Shown: positions 41,704-50,914 of the stretch, piece by piece
Layout of the letters: every line of letters starts with the position of its first letter
Position numbering within the stretch: position 1 is the stretch's first letter
Assembly: GCF_023634655.1 (NCBI RefSeq)
Contig: NZ_JAMKMS010000004.1
Location: 1-64,000, forward strand
DNA length: 64,000 bases
Direction of reading: 5' to 3'
Source of the DNA: Vibrio methylphosphonaticus
GTDB lineage: Bacteria; Pseudomonadota; Gammaproteobacteria; Enterobacterales; Vibrionaceae
Program-made: the position numbers and the translations under genes
The notes under the pieces: model-generated
The model's database searches: none
What the model was told of the DNA's origin: nothing
The model's input: only the letters and a program-made list of their open reading frames with translations

Positions 41704-42474
41704 ATGATGAATAACGCAATCGAAAATACAAAATACACCGTCATGAAGACAATCAAGCCTTTCGTGACCTTAGCTCTGCTTGCTGTAGTGAATGCCCCAA
41801 GCCTCGCCGCTACAGTGGCGAACGAGACCAACACCAAGATTGAAGAGATCACTCAAATGCTGCAGGAAAATCCAGAAGTAGTGGATAACTTGCATCAGAG
41901 TCTCATGGCATTTATTGCACAACAGCAAGGAATAGTGACAACATTACAGCGCTATCAACCTCATGTGAATAGCGCCGCCCATAGCGCGTTTGGTGCCATG
42001 GACGATCCGCAATTGACGATCATCAACGTGACGGATTACAACTGCCCTTACTGTAAAAAGCTGGATCGTGAACTGGAAAAATTGGCCAAAGCGTACCCAC
42101 AAATTAAAGTGGTGAATATTTATACGCCACTTAAGGAATATAATGGCCCGCTTGAATACAATACCGCAAGTTACGCGTTGAATGTGTGGCGAAACATGCC
42201 AGACAGTTATCAACAAGTGCATGACCTATTGGTGGCAAACCCTAGAATGCATAGTGAACGCACCATGAAAGCGATAGCCGAGAAAACCGGTACTCAAAGC
42301 CAGCTTGTTCAGTCAAAGGTGTCTGATGAATTGTTGGAGCGTAACCAACAGTTTTTCAGTGATTTAGGCTTACGTGGCACGCCTGCGTTAGTGATTAATG
42401 ATCAAATTATCCCAGGTTATCTGCCATACCCAGAATTAGAGAAGGTACTGAAAGCGCAGCTTAATCCGTCGTAG
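41704..42474 (+). CDS. scsC: ScsC-like DsbA/DsbG-family disulfide oxidoreductase
   Basis: A 256-residue periplasmic thioredoxin-fold protein. The signal peptide lies around MKTIKPFVTLALLAVVNAPS and LAA, so translation may start at 41704 or at 41743, the in-frame ATG that begins the signal. An N-terminal helical region (IEEITQMLQENPEVVDNLHQ) may be the oligomerisation stalk, as in trimeric ScsC. The active site is DYNCPYCKKLD (CPYC) and LRGTPALVINDQIIPGY holds the cis-proline loop. Such proteins shuffle disulfides and can bind copper. It follows scsD by 63 bp and is followed by a hairpin. Confidence 0.88.
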   Translation: MMNNAIENTKYTVMKTIKPFVTLALLAVVNAPSLAATVANETNTKIEEITQMLQENPEVVDNLHQSLMAFIAQQQGIVTTLQRYQPHVNSAAHSAFGAMDDPQLTIINVTDYNCPYCKKLDRELEKLAKAYPQIKVVNIYTPLKEYNGPLEYNTASYALNVWRNMPDSYQQVHDLLVANPRMHSERTMKAIAEKTGTQSQLVQSKVSDELLERNQQFFSDLGLRGTPALVINDQIIPGYLPYPELEKVLKAQLNPS

Positions 42475-42494
42475 AAGTTAAGGCGGTGTTGGAA

Positions 42495-42530
42495 TACCGC
42501 CCTAATACAGCAACATGTTTTAGGGCGGTA
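42495..42530 (+). terminator. Hairpin at the end of the scs operon
   Basis: TACCGCCCTAA and TTAGGGCGGTA form a perfect 11-bp stem with a 14-base loop, 21 bp past scsC. Only a short T run follows, so termination may be weak. Confidence 0.65.
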
Positions 42531-42706
42531 ATTTGAGCAAGTTTAGGTGACGAAATGTGTCATGCTGATGTTATCTATTCTATCTCGATGGCGTTGCTAA
42601 CGAGTTTAATATTCCGCTCGTAATTTAACAGCCCTTTTAAGTATCTAGCTAGCTAGTCATAACAGGATCGAAGCTTGTATAATTTTCAACAAATCCACCA
42701 CTGAAG

Positions 42707-42868
42707 ATGAGAGTGCAAAAGAATATGAGAAAGCACTATACCGTTGAGGGTAACAACCACACCTACCCAACACTTGCGCTTTGCGATCGTTGCGTGAAAG
42801 ACTATGTTGTGATCAGTGAGGGCGAACGCACATACGATGACTGTGAAAAATGTGGGGAGGATGACTAG
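42707..42868 (+). CDS. Small zinc-ribbon protein
   Basis: A 53-codon frame, or 47 codons from the second ATG at 42725. It encodes a basic/aromatic start (MRKHYTVEGNNHTYPTLALC), then CDRC and, 17 residues later, CEKCGEDD. Two CXXC knuckles at this spacing make a zinc ribbon of the rubredoxin-like type. The downstream ATG gives the more natural start. It stands alone between the scs operon and the end of the APE cluster, with its own hairpin 128 bp later. Family and function are not recognised; interaction with RNA, DNA or a protein is possible. Confidence 0.7.
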   Translation: MRVQKNMRKHYTVEGNNHTYPTLALCDRCVKDYVVISEGERTYDDCEKCGEDD

Positions 42869-42996
42869 CGCCACCTCAACGACACGATGCGTGCCGACTT
42901 TTTCTAAGGATTTCGATGGTTGAACTCGCGAGGGTTGCTTAGCCATTGCCAAGGGAAGAAATAATCGGCTCTTGGGCTTTAGAGTGGGAAGATAAT

Positions 42997-43049
42997 CTAT
43001 CCATACTGGCAATGGGTTGCCAGTATGGATAGTAAACCAGTATGGATAG
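42997..43049. repeat. 16-bp stem hairpin plus extra arm copy
   Basis: CTATCCATACTGGCAA (42997-43012) and its complement (43017-43032) form a perfect stem with a TGGG loop. CCAGTATGGATAG then recurs at 43037-43049. It lies 33 bp past the apeR stop. No T run follows on the minus strand. Confidence 0.85.
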
Positions 43050-43081
43050 TAAGATTGGTTTGATTAGCAAGAAGCCAAACG

Positions 43082-44305
43082 TTAAATTTTCTTAAAAATA
43101 AGAGAAGTATTAATGCCACCAAATGCGAAGTTATTGCTCATTAGGTACTTAGCATCCAGTTCACGGCCAGAGCCGGTAATGTAGTCTAGTCGACCGCACT
43201 GTTCATCAAGTGATGTTAGATTTAGGGTTGGGTTGAACCAGCCGCTGTGCATCATTTCCAAACTTAACCACGCTTCAATAGCACCACAGGCACCTAGCGT
43301 GTGACCAAAATAACTCTTAAGAGAGCTAATTGGCACTTCGCCAAAGACGTTCGCCGTCGCATTACTTTCAGCAATGTCGCCGCGTTCGGTTGCGGTTCCA
43401 TGGGCGGAGACGTAATCAATTTTTTCTGGTGATAGGTTGGCATTTTGCAGCGCCATTTCCATGCATATTTGCATGGTTTCCATTTGCGGCTGAGTCACAT
43501 GGGCGGCATCACAGTTACTGGCAAAGCCAATAATTTCTGCATAAATGGTTGCGCCACGAGCGACAGCATGTTCGTACTCTTCTAACACTAACGTGCCAGC
43601 ACCTTCACCAATGACCAGACCATCGCGGTTTGAATCATAAGGGCTAGGGGTGGTTTTTGGCGCGTCATTTTTTAGGCTTGTGGCAAACAAGGTGTCAAAA
43701 ACAGCGGATTCAGTTGGACAAAGCTCTTCACCACCGCCAGCAACCATGACGGTTTGATAACCGTGTTTTACCGCTTCATAGGCGTAACCAATCGCTTGGC
43801 TACCAGAGGTACATGCGCTGCTGGTGGGAATAACCCGTCCTTTAAGTCCAAAAAATAGCCCCACGTTAACGGCTGTGGTGTGCGGCATCATTTGTACATA
43901 AGTCGTTGCGGTAATCGCACGGGTACTTTTTTCGTTAAGCATGACCCCAAAAGCGCCAATTGCATCGGTACTGCCGGTTGAAGAACCGTAGGCGATACCG
44001 GTTTGTCCATTGGTGAGTACATCCTGACCAAGAAGACCGGATTGAATTAGGGCATTTTCCGTGGCAACGGTCGCCAGTTTGGAAACGCGGCCCATGCCTC
44101 GCACTTGCTTACGTTTGTAGTGCTTAGGCAATTCGAAGTGATCAATCGGTGCGGCTAATTTGGTATTTAGCCCATCATATTGCTCGTATGAAGGCATATA
44201 TTGCGTCGCATTTTCACAGGCACGAAGTTTTGGCTCAACCGACGCCCAGTCGTTACCAAAAGCGGTAACACCCGACATACCGGTGACGACAACACGACGG
44301 TTCAT
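43082..44305 (-). CDS. apeR: APE beta-ketoacyl-ACP synthase ApeR
   Basis: A 407-residue FabF-type ketosynthase. It has the active-site Cys in PTSSACTSGSQAIGYAYE (about residue 165) and both histidines in VSAHGTATERGD and SYFGHTLGACGAIEA, so the Cys-His-His triad is intact. In APE pathways ApeR is an alternative ketosynthase thought to act early or with its own partner, separate from ApeO-ApeC. It is the last gene of the cluster. Its ATG overlaps the apeQ stop by four bases (ATGA). A hairpin lies 50 bp past the stop. Confidence 0.9.
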   Translation of the reverse strand: MNRRVVVTGMSGVTAFGNDWASVEPKLRACENATQYMPSYEQYDGLNTKLAAPIDHFELPKHYKRKQVRGMGRVSKLATVATENALIQSGLLGQDVLTNGQTGIAYGSSTGSTDAIGAFGVMLNEKSTRAITATTYVQMMPHTTAVNVGLFFGLKGRVIPTSSACTSGSQAIGYAYEAVKHGYQTVMVAGGGEELCPTESAVFDTLFATSLKNDAPKTTPSPYDSNRDGLVIGEGAGTLVLEEYEHAVARGATIYAEIIGFASNCDAAHVTQPQMETMQICMEMALQNANLSPEKIDYVSAHGTATERGDIAESNATANVFGEVPISSLKSYFGHTLGACGAIEAWLSLEMMHSGWFNPTLNLTSLDEQCGRLDYITGSGRELDAKYLMSNNFAFGGINTSLIFKKI

Positions 44306-45027
44306 ACTAGACCTCCGTTAACGGAAATAACTTGTCGGGTGACATAAGAAGCGATATCTGACATTAGGTAGCTAACCAGTCCTGCAACTTCTTCCGGCTC
44401 GCCCATGCGACGAAGTGGGATTTGTGGCATGGCGTGCTCTTTGACATGTTCATCAACCATACCTGTATCAATTAGGCCAGGAGCCACACAGTTGACAGTG
44501 ATTTTACGTTTCGCGAGCTCAAGTGCGAGTGATTTCGTTGCGCCAATGACGCCAGCCTTTGCTGCACTGTAATTGGTTTGTCCGCGGTTACCCATGATGC
44601 CGGAAACGGAAGCGAGTGTGACAATTCGTCCCCCTTTGCGTTTTTGCACCATTGGCATCACACACGGGTGAAGGACATTGTAAAAGCTGTCTAAATTGGT
44701 GTGAATGACGCCATCCCACTCTTCTTCTGTCATTGCAGGGAACGCGGTGTCTTTTGTGACGCCAGCATTATTAACGACACCGTAGTAGGCGCCATGCTGC
44801 TCAATATCGGCTTCTAAGCGCTCACGACATTGTTGACGATTACTGATATCAAACTGAATTAATCGCCCGCTACCACCATTTTCTTCGATGGTTTCAAGAG
44901 TGTTCAAAGCACCTTGTTTATCACCCATGTAATGCACAGCAATGGTGAAGCCATCGCCAGCGAGTTGGATAGCAATCGCTTTGCCGATGCCTTTACTGGC
45001 ACCAGTGACTAAAACTTGTCGGCTCAT
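44302..45027 (-). CDS. apeQ: APE 3-oxoacyl-ACP reductase ApeQ (FabG-like SDR)
   Basis: A 241-residue SDR. It has TGASKGIG (8-15), YGVVNNAGVTKD, ASVSGIMGNRGQTNYSAAKA with the Ser-Tyr-Lys catalytic set, and LIDTGM after the active site. It reduces each 3-keto intermediate of polyene growth with NADPH. It overlaps apeP upstream and apeR downstream by four bases each. A housekeeping fabG would lie in a fab operon, so this copy is pathway-specific. Confidence 0.93.
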   Translation of the reverse strand: MSRQVLVTGASKGIGKAIAIQLAGDGFTIAVHYMGDKQGALNTLETIEENGGSGRLIQFDISNRQQCRERLEADIEQHGAYYGVVNNAGVTKDTAFPAMTEEEWDGVIHTNLDSFYNVLHPCVMPMVQKRKGGRIVTLASVSGIMGNRGQTNYSAAKAGVIGATKSLALELAKRKITVNCVAPGLIDTGMVDEHVKEHAMPQIPLRRMGEPEEVAGLVSYLMSDIASYVTRQVISVNGGLV

Positions 45028-45488
45028 TGAGAGTTCCTATTTTTCATTTCTTCTAATTTTTGTTCTGACGGCACATACACATTGAGTTGGCAGGAGGCGA
45101 TGGTGTCTCCCTTCAATTCTAGGCGGGCTGAAAATACCGCCATGCCACTATCTTCAATTACTTTTTCTGCATGGATATCAAGTGTCTGACCTTGCTTGAA
45201 TGTGTCATATTCTACTTGATATCGGCGACTCCCCAATAGGAACCCAACAGGTGGCGCTTCGCCTTTTTGTTTGGCGTGATACCCAGACCATGCAGCAACG
45301 GACTGTGCCATGAATTCGATACCGACATAGGCGGGCATTGATTGCGTTTCTGCGTCGAAGAACAGATGGTGATCGCCAATATCGACTTGGCAGTGAACGG
45401 TTTCACTTTGAATATCGATGACACGATCGACTAAGATCATCGGGTCATCGTGGGGAAGTAGCTGATCAATGGTTGGAAAGCTAGTCAT
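45024..45488 (-). CDS. apeP: APE 3-hydroxyacyl-ACP dehydratase ApeP (hotdog fold)
   Basis: A 154-residue hotdog protein. IDQLLPHDDPMILVDRVIDI near its start and MPAYVGIEFMAQSVAAWSGY fit the FabZ/FabA-like dehydratase partner known from APE clusters. It removes water from 3-hydroxyacyl-ACP, probably as a heterodimer with ApeI. The ATG at 45488 is chosen because GGAG lies six bases before it; the TTG at 45500 is too close to that site. Its start overlaps the apeO stop by eight bases. Confidence 0.88.
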   Translation of the reverse strand: MTSFPTIDQLLPHDDPMILVDRVIDIQSETVHCQVDIGDHHLFFDAETQSMPAYVGIEFMAQSVAAWSGYHAKQKGEAPPVGFLLGSRRYQVEYDTFKQGQTLDIHAEKVIEDSGMAVFSARLELKGDTIASCQLNVYVPSEQKLEEMKNRNSQ

Positions 45489-46686
45489 TCCATACTCCAA
45501 AAATTAAGCTGATATTATTGCCACCAAACGCGAAAGAGTTACTCAATATCGCACCACCATTAAGCTTGATGTCGGTTTCGACTAAAGTGATCTCGATGTC
45601 ACTGGCTTTGTTTTGGCAATGTTGTTTAGGTAATAGCAAATCATAGTTCAGTATATACCAAGCAATGGCGGCTTCAGTGGCACTGGCGGCCCCTAGCGTA
45701 TGTCCGGTCAAGGGCTTAGTTGAACTAACTGGAACCGATTGCCCAAATACACGGGCGATGGCTTTACTTTCCATACGATCATTTAACGGTGTCGCGGTGC
45801 CATGTGCATTGATATAACCGATGTCTTCTGCAGATAAGTGTGCATCGATAAGCGCTTTTTGCATGGCTTGTTCCGCGCCATTACCCTCAGGGTGAGGCGC
45901 TGAAATGTGGTGTGCGTCTGAACTGTCACCGACACCTAATAAGGCAATATGTGCCTTGGAAGCGGGGCTAGGCGTTGTAGATAACAGCATAAAGGCGGCA
46001 GATTCGCCGATATTGATACCATTACGATCTTCATCAAAAGGGCGGCATAAGCGACTTGATAGCGCTTCTAAGCTATTGAAGCCATTGAGGGTTAAGGCAC
46101 AAAGCGTATCTACTCCTCCAACGATGACGGCGTCAACCAGTCCGGATTTTAGTAATCGCTTAGCACTAAGAAATACACGACCGCTTGATGAACATGCAGT
46201 AGAAATAGAGTAGCAGGGGCCGCTGATATCAAAATACTGGGCGATAAAGTCGCTGCAGTTCCCTAATTCTTGCTTGCTGTAATGGAAGTGAGATGGGAAT
46301 TCGCCACTCGCTAATTTCGCGGTGTACGCCGATTCGCCATCAGAAATACCTGAGGTGCTGGTGCCTACGATGACAGCCACTCGATCTGCCCCGTACTGAG
46401 TGATGGCTTCTTGTACCTTGGCTTCGATTTGCTGCATCGCTGAAAGGGCGAGACGATTGTTTCTTGAGTCATACTGGGTCAAATGTGAGGGCAGGCTAGG
46501 GAGATCCTCGATAACTCGACCCACTACCGTCGCTCCGCCGGTATTAAGTAGCCCTTCGGCATGGTCCATGTGTGAACAATCACGCAATGACAAACATTGT
46601 TGAATGCTTGCAGGCGTGTCACCTAATGCGGAGTGAAAGCCGCACGCATGGATAAATATTGGTGTTGGGGAATTGGTTTGCTTCAT
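45481..46686 (-). CDS. apeO: APE beta-ketoacyl-ACP synthase ApeO
   Basis: A 401-residue ketosynthase with an intact triad: SISTACSSSGRVFLSAKRLL holds the Cys, and INAHGTATPLNDRMES and KPLTGHTLGAASATEA the histidines. It is the main chain-extending enzyme in APE synthesis and pairs with the chain length factor ApeC. It resembles FabF but has a shorter N-terminus. It lies 9 bp after apeN and overlaps apeP. Confidence 0.9.
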   Translation of the reverse strand: MKQTNSPTPIFIHACGFHSALGDTPASIQQCLSLRDCSHMDHAEGLLNTGGATVVGRVIEDLPSLPSHLTQYDSRNNRLALSAMQQIEAKVQEAITQYGADRVAVIVGTSTSGISDGESAYTAKLASGEFPSHFHYSKQELGNCSDFIAQYFDISGPCYSISTACSSSGRVFLSAKRLLKSGLVDAVIVGGVDTLCALTLNGFNSLEALSSRLCRPFDEDRNGINIGESAAFMLLSTTPSPASKAHIALLGVGDSSDAHHISAPHPEGNGAEQAMQKALIDAHLSAEDIGYINAHGTATPLNDRMESKAIARVFGQSVPVSSTKPLTGHTLGAASATEAAIAWYILNYDLLLPKQHCQNKASDIEITLVETDIKLNGGAILSNSFAFGGNNISLIFGVWND

Positions 46687-46695
46687 GCCTGCGTA

Positions 46696-47358
46696 TTATT
46701 TGTCGTTGAGTTTAAAATTGAGCGTTTGGATTACGATTGAGTACCCTAATTGCTGATGGTCAAAATGAATTTTACCCTGTAATGGTTCGTTATGATCGTA
46801 ACGAATAATGATAACGGGAGTGCCTGTGTCGTCAATAATTTGACGTTGACCTTCGGTGTCTATGATACGCCACTTTATCGCATTTAGTGGGGCTTCCCAA
46901 GCATTTTTCGGCCAGAGCGTTATCATCAAATTAAATAAAATCTGTTGTGGTTCGGGTAGGGTATTTTCTAGTCCGTTCAACACGTTGGCTTTAATGTCAT
47001 TGTTTTGGTAAGTCAGTGACATGATGCGTGTGCCCCAAGACGAGAAACCCGCCAAAACGACCTTTTCTTCATCAACTTGCAATTGGACGGGTAGCTGCGA
47101 GGATTCGCTGCCCTTTTCGCTCTGCCAGGTGGCGTTAATTAGCTGACTAGCAGAGAGTTGATACCCAAGTTCGGCAGGGGAGGGTAACGCAACGGTGGTT
47201 CCAGGTTTTAACTGTACTTGTGTCGATACAGTTTGCGGTTTTAGTGCGCAACCGGCAACGTTGCTCAAGAACAACAGCGTGATTAAATATTTTACAAACT
47301 GTCTTCCTAATGGCGTCACGTAAGTAGTACCAGTGTTTATCATTGCTTTTAGCGACAT
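46696..47358 (-). CDS. apeN: APE-associated DUF3261-like lipoprotein ApeN
   Basis: A 220-residue lipoprotein: the signal ends in LSNVAGC, and the ORF from 47358 adds about 20 residues before the hydrophobic core (VKYLITLLFLSN). The mature protein is beta-rich without a known catalytic motif, matching the DUF3261 lipoproteins found beside the MMPL exporter in APE clusters. It probably acts at the outer membrane in pigment placement. Its ATG shares one base with the apeM stop (TAATG). Confidence 0.82.
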   Translation of the reverse strand: MSLKAMINTGTTYVTPLGRQFVKYLITLLFLSNVAGCALKPQTVSTQVQLKPGTTVALPSPAELGYQLSASQLINATWQSEKGSESSQLPVQLQVDEEKVVLAGFSSWGTRIMSLTYQNNDIKANVLNGLENTLPEPQQILFNLMITLWPKNAWEAPLNAIKWRIIDTEGQRQIIDDTGTPVIIIRYDHNEPLQGKIHFDHQQLGYSIVIQTLNFKLNDK

Positions 47359-49772
47359 TATTGCGAATCCTTATTTTCATTTTGGACTAGGTCAATCGCA
47401 AGTGGGGAGAGCAACCAAGCAATGAAAATACCAGTAAGAACGGTGATACCAAAGCTGTGAATGGCATGCGTATCGCTAAGTGATAATAACCCGAAGGACA
47501 ATAGCGTGGTTATCGCCGATAGCGTAATGGCGAGCAAGGTGCTGTGGCAGCGTTGCTGCTCGGCAAAAAATAGCGTGTAGTCAATACCGATACCGATGAT
47601 TAATACCAATGCGAGCAAATTAAATAGGTTCAACTCGCTACCTGTCGCCGCTGTGACGGCGAGGCCTGCTAGGCAAGCGATGAGTGATGGGAGTAAGATT
47701 CGAATAGCTCGTGTAACGCCATATCGCCATACTAATATTACGGCAATGGCGAAGGTAGCTAACGCAAGAAGCTCCATGATTTTAATGCGATATTGACCAA
47801 ACAGTTCTGACACTTCTTCGGCTTTATTAAGATAAGTAATTTGTGGCTCTTGCTCAGCAAGAGCTTTGACGACAGCGTTGTCGCTTATATCCTTGAGCAG
47901 AATGACCGAAGCGACCTGTCCTTCAATTTCACCAAGGTAAAGAAAACGCAATGGTTCAGAGACGGGGTGCTGAAGGTAGTCCGGTAAGGTGATAAGGGTA
48001 GGTTGCTCGGCGATGTTGGGCATGCTAGCAAGGTGCAACGCCTTGGCTAATGCCTCTCCCTGGTCAAGATATAATGACTGGATGAGCGCGAAGTCTTCCA
48101 CCTGTCTTTGTTGGGACGGCAGGTAGCGGTGTAGGCTTTGGTAGCCACTGATTATTTGCGTGTCTTGCCAGCGGTTGAGTTGTGATTCTAATGACTCTAA
48201 CGATTGCAATAGCGCTTCGTTGTCGTCGGCGGTCACGACTAACATCTGTTGAGACGATTGCATGCCCGTTAAGGTGGCAATAAGGGTTTCTTGCTGTTTT
48301 AGTCCAGCTGGCATGGCTTGTAGCTGATGGATATCATCGTTGTAACGTACGTGAGTAATGGCAAGTAAACTGAGCAGTAGAATACCACTTGGTAAGCCCC
48401 AAGATACGAACCGGCTTTGCCATGTGGCAAGCCATAGTTGACTCAGATTTTGACCGGGTAATCGACGTGGCTTACTTGGTGAACGCGCTAAAATAGGGTA
48501 CCACGCGACGACAGTCGCATACGCAGAGATGAGCCCTATGGCAGAAAATAATGCTAATTGCTGCAAGCCTGGGAAAGGAGCGATAAAGAGCCCTAAATAA
48601 CCGATTAAGCTGGTCATTAACCCCAATGTGATTGCAATGAAAATGTGTTTGAGCCCTTTCAGACTATCCCATTTATTGCCCGCCGCGAGTCGGTCGGTGA
48701 GAAAGTGAAAGGCGTAGTCAATCGACACGCCAATTAGACTCGCCCCAAATACCAAACTAAATAAATGGACACGGCCGAATGCGAATGTTGTGACTGCCAT
48801 GGCAACCAGTAAGCCTACTGAGACCGAAAGTAAGGCGAGCGCGAGCGGGGTTAAGCTGCGAAAAACCACGGCGATGAGCAGTACCACCCCCAATAATGAG
48901 AACACGCCGATAGTGCTGATTTCAGATTTGGCACTTCGTGTACCAAAGTCGGCGTAAAACAACACCCCTGTATGTGCCACCTCCACTTGATAGTGTTGGG
49001 TCAGGTTTTGCTGCCACTGTTCAATAAGTGGCACGGCTTGTTGTGCATGTATGCTATAGGGTGAATCATTGATTTCAGCAGTAATAAGCAAGTAGGTCTT
49101 GTCTTGATATTGGGTAGTTAAATAGCCGTTTGTTAACCCAAATGAAGACGAAGAATGACTAATTTGACTTAGGTAGTCACGAAACAGTAAAAAGGGATCA
49201 TTAGCGAGTTCTTGACCCGTCACACCTGCAAAGGGGTTATATACCGATTGGATAACGCGCTGTGTTTGTGCACTTGGATTATTCTCAAGTCTCGTTCGCT
49301 GCGCTGGTGTTAATTGTTGCCAACGATGCTGGAAATAATATTGAGCCCATTGTTGTTGCTGCTTGGCATCAATTTCAGCGGTGATAGTAGCGAAGTAGCC
49401 GCTGTTTTTGAGTTGACTGGTAAAGGTCTGAGCGGCCTGATACAGCGCGGAACTATCGCTGTCTTTATTAGTGTCCGTCTCCTGCTCTTTATTAGTGGTA
49501 TCAGCCGAGAGCACAAAGACCACTTTGTCACTCATACTCGTGGTGACTTTATCAAATGCACTTTCTGCAATAGGGTTTTGCTTGTTGACCGGCAGTAACT
49601 TAAGAATATCGGTTTCAATAGGGGAAACCGCACTGAAGCCCCATTGTTTAATAAGCAAAAGCGTCGCAAGTGCCACAACTCCTAACCATAATGCGGCCAG
49701 CTGATGTGAACGAGTTTTGTTAAAGCGGTGACTAGTCATTTGGCTAGAATTGGAACTGGGCTTGTTCGGCAT
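47358..49772 (-). CDS. apeM: APE MMPL/RND-type exporter ApeM
   Basis: An 804-residue inner-membrane transporter with two RND/MMPL halves. The first has a helix near residue 30, a periplasmic loop of about 200 residues and five helices including LFSLVFGASLIGVSIDYAFH. The second repeats this with LFNLLALVLIIGIGIDYTLF, where the GxxxDY motif marks proton-coupled MMPL proteins. It should move the APE lipid out of the inner membrane. The start at 49772 overlaps apeL by 29 bp; an in-frame ATG at 49739 is a reasonable alternative that avoids most of that overlap. Confidence 0.9.
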   Translation of the reverse strand: MPNKPSSNSSQMTSHRFNKTRSHQLAALWLGVVALATLLLIKQWGFSAVSPIETDILKLLPVNKQNPIAESAFDKVTTSMSDKVVFVLSADTTNKEQETDTNKDSDSSALYQAAQTFTSQLKNSGYFATITAEIDAKQQQQWAQYYFQHRWQQLTPAQRTRLENNPSAQTQRVIQSVYNPFAGVTGQELANDPFLLFRDYLSQISHSSSSFGLTNGYLTTQYQDKTYLLITAEINDSPYSIHAQQAVPLIEQWQQNLTQHYQVEVAHTGVLFYADFGTRSAKSEISTIGVFSLLGVVLLIAVVFRSLTPLALALLSVSVGLLVAMAVTTFAFGRVHLFSLVFGASLIGVSIDYAFHFLTDRLAAGNKWDSLKGLKHIFIAITLGLMTSLIGYLGLFIAPFPGLQQLALFSAIGLISAYATVVAWYPILARSPSKPRRLPGQNLSQLWLATWQSRFVSWGLPSGILLLSLLAITHVRYNDDIHQLQAMPAGLKQQETLIATLTGMQSSQQMLVVTADDNEALLQSLESLESQLNRWQDTQIISGYQSLHRYLPSQQRQVEDFALIQSLYLDQGEALAKALHLASMPNIAEQPTLITLPDYLQHPVSEPLRFLYLGEIEGQVASVILLKDISDNAVVKALAEQEPQITYLNKAEEVSELFGQYRIKIMELLALATFAIAVILVWRYGVTRAIRILLPSLIACLAGLAVTAATGSELNLFNLLALVLIIGIGIDYTLFFAEQQRCHSTLLAITLSAITTLLSFGLLSLSDTHAIHSFGITVLTGIFIAWLLSPLAIDLVQNENKDSQ

Positions 49773-50400
49773 CCGTTAGGCTCTTTGGTTGATAGCGTTG
49801 ATGACTAAACGTAATGTCAGTTTTGTCGCCACGAATTTCTTGTAGAGTTAAGCGTTCAAGATCGTCTTTTCCGCTAATGGTGATGTTGTCAAACACCGCG
49901 TTGAGTGGCGCTGCAATAGGTGTTAAAACCAAGGACCATTGGCCTTGGGACGCGCTAAGCTGCATGTCAAACTGCTGCTCCAACTCTTGGGTATCACCAT
50001 GAAATACCGCGAGAAATATATGGCTAAAATAAAATGCCATAGGGTTGTCTTTTGCCGTGACTACCTGTGCGGGCTGATCGGCAAAGGTTTGACGTAGTTT
50101 GTCTTTTGTTAACACCAACTGGACAGAGAATGGCACTTGTTGATGCCATAAAAGCCCATTAGCTTTGTCCAGTGTGAACTGCCCTGATGAACTAAGAGGC
50201 TGATCAAACATCGCAATATGGCGCTGCTGCTGAAAGTCGCCTCGCACTAGATCGTGCTTTGCCAGTTGCTGTTGTAAGTCAGCTAGGCTATTCACTTGCG
50301 CCCATGATAAGGGAGATAACAGCATAAGTAGCGCAACGGTAAGATGACGCCATGTTGTTCTAGCGTGCAGGCGACCAATTACTGGAAGATTATTCGTCAT
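49744..50400 (-). CDS. apeL: APE LolA-like outer-membrane lipoprotein carrier ApeL
   Basis: A 218-residue exported protein with a signal peptide (LTVALLMLLSPLSWA). The mature sequence is a LolA-like fold: NSLADLQQQLAKHDLVRGDF, QQQRHIAMFDQPLSSSGQFT and LLWHQQVPFSVQLVLTK are the strands that shape the hydrophobic cup. It may shuttle APE lipid through the periplasm, by analogy with lipoprotein transport. It overlaps apeK by 11 bp and apeM by up to 29 bp. Confidence 0.88.
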   Translation of the reverse strand: MTNNLPVIGRLHARTTWRHLTVALLMLLSPLSWAQVNSLADLQQQLAKHDLVRGDFQQQRHIAMFDQPLSSSGQFTLDKANGLLWHQQVPFSVQLVLTKDKLRQTFADQPAQVVTAKDNPMAFYFSHIFLAVFHGDTQELEQQFDMQLSASQGQWSLVLTPIAAPLNAVFDNITISGKDDLERLTLQEIRGDKTDITFSHQRYQPKSLTDAEQAQFQF

Positions 50401-50842
50401 GAGCTAAGTGTCCATGTTGATGCCAATGTTCGACTTTTTCGATAAACACGCGAGGGGAGGCAAAACACATCTCCTCGGATTCAATTGCGACCGCGACTTG
50501 AGTTGTGTGGGCTTTACACATTCGAGTGCCGTTGCTCGCATCGTAAATCACATAGTCGACCCGCAGGCGATTCTCCCACTCAGTGAGCTGAGCCGTGACG
50601 CGAATTTCATGATTAAACGGAATGGCTTTGACGTATTTCACGCGGGTATCAATGATTGGCCAAGCAAACCCAGAGGCTTGCATGGCGCGATAATCATAAC
50701 TAATTTTGCTCATCAATACTCGACGCGCTTCTTCGAAGAATCGAAAGAAGTTGCCGTGATAGATGACGCCCATAGGGTCGGCGTCCTGAAAAGAGGTCAC
50801 GAGTGAAACCTCAGCCGTGAGCGGATGTGCGATGTCAGTCAT
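50390..50842 (-). CDS. apeK: APE thioesterase ApeK (4HBT hotdog)
   Basis: A 150-residue hotdog thioesterase. VTSFQDADPMGVIYHGNFFR and FFEEARRVLM match the 4-hydroxybenzoyl-CoA thioesterase family, with the conserved catalytic Asp in D-x-x-GV-(I/V)YH. It may release or edit ACP-bound intermediates. It lies 72 bp after the ammonia lyase gene, one of the few spaced junctions in the cluster; that gap contains short repeats of TACTTAATACC-like sequence. Confidence 0.9.
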   Translation of the reverse strand: MTDIAHPLTAEVSLVTSFQDADPMGVIYHGNFFRFFEEARRVLMSKISYDYRAMQASGFAWPIIDTRVKYVKAIPFNHEIRVTAQLTEWENRLRVDYVIYDASNGTRMCKAHTTQVAVAIESEEMCFASPRVFIEKVEHWHQHGHLAHDE

Positions 50843-50914
50843 AACGTTTCCTAACGGTTAATCCGTGGTACTTAATATCGGGGCACTTAATGCCTAGTAC
50901 TTAATACCTAGTAC

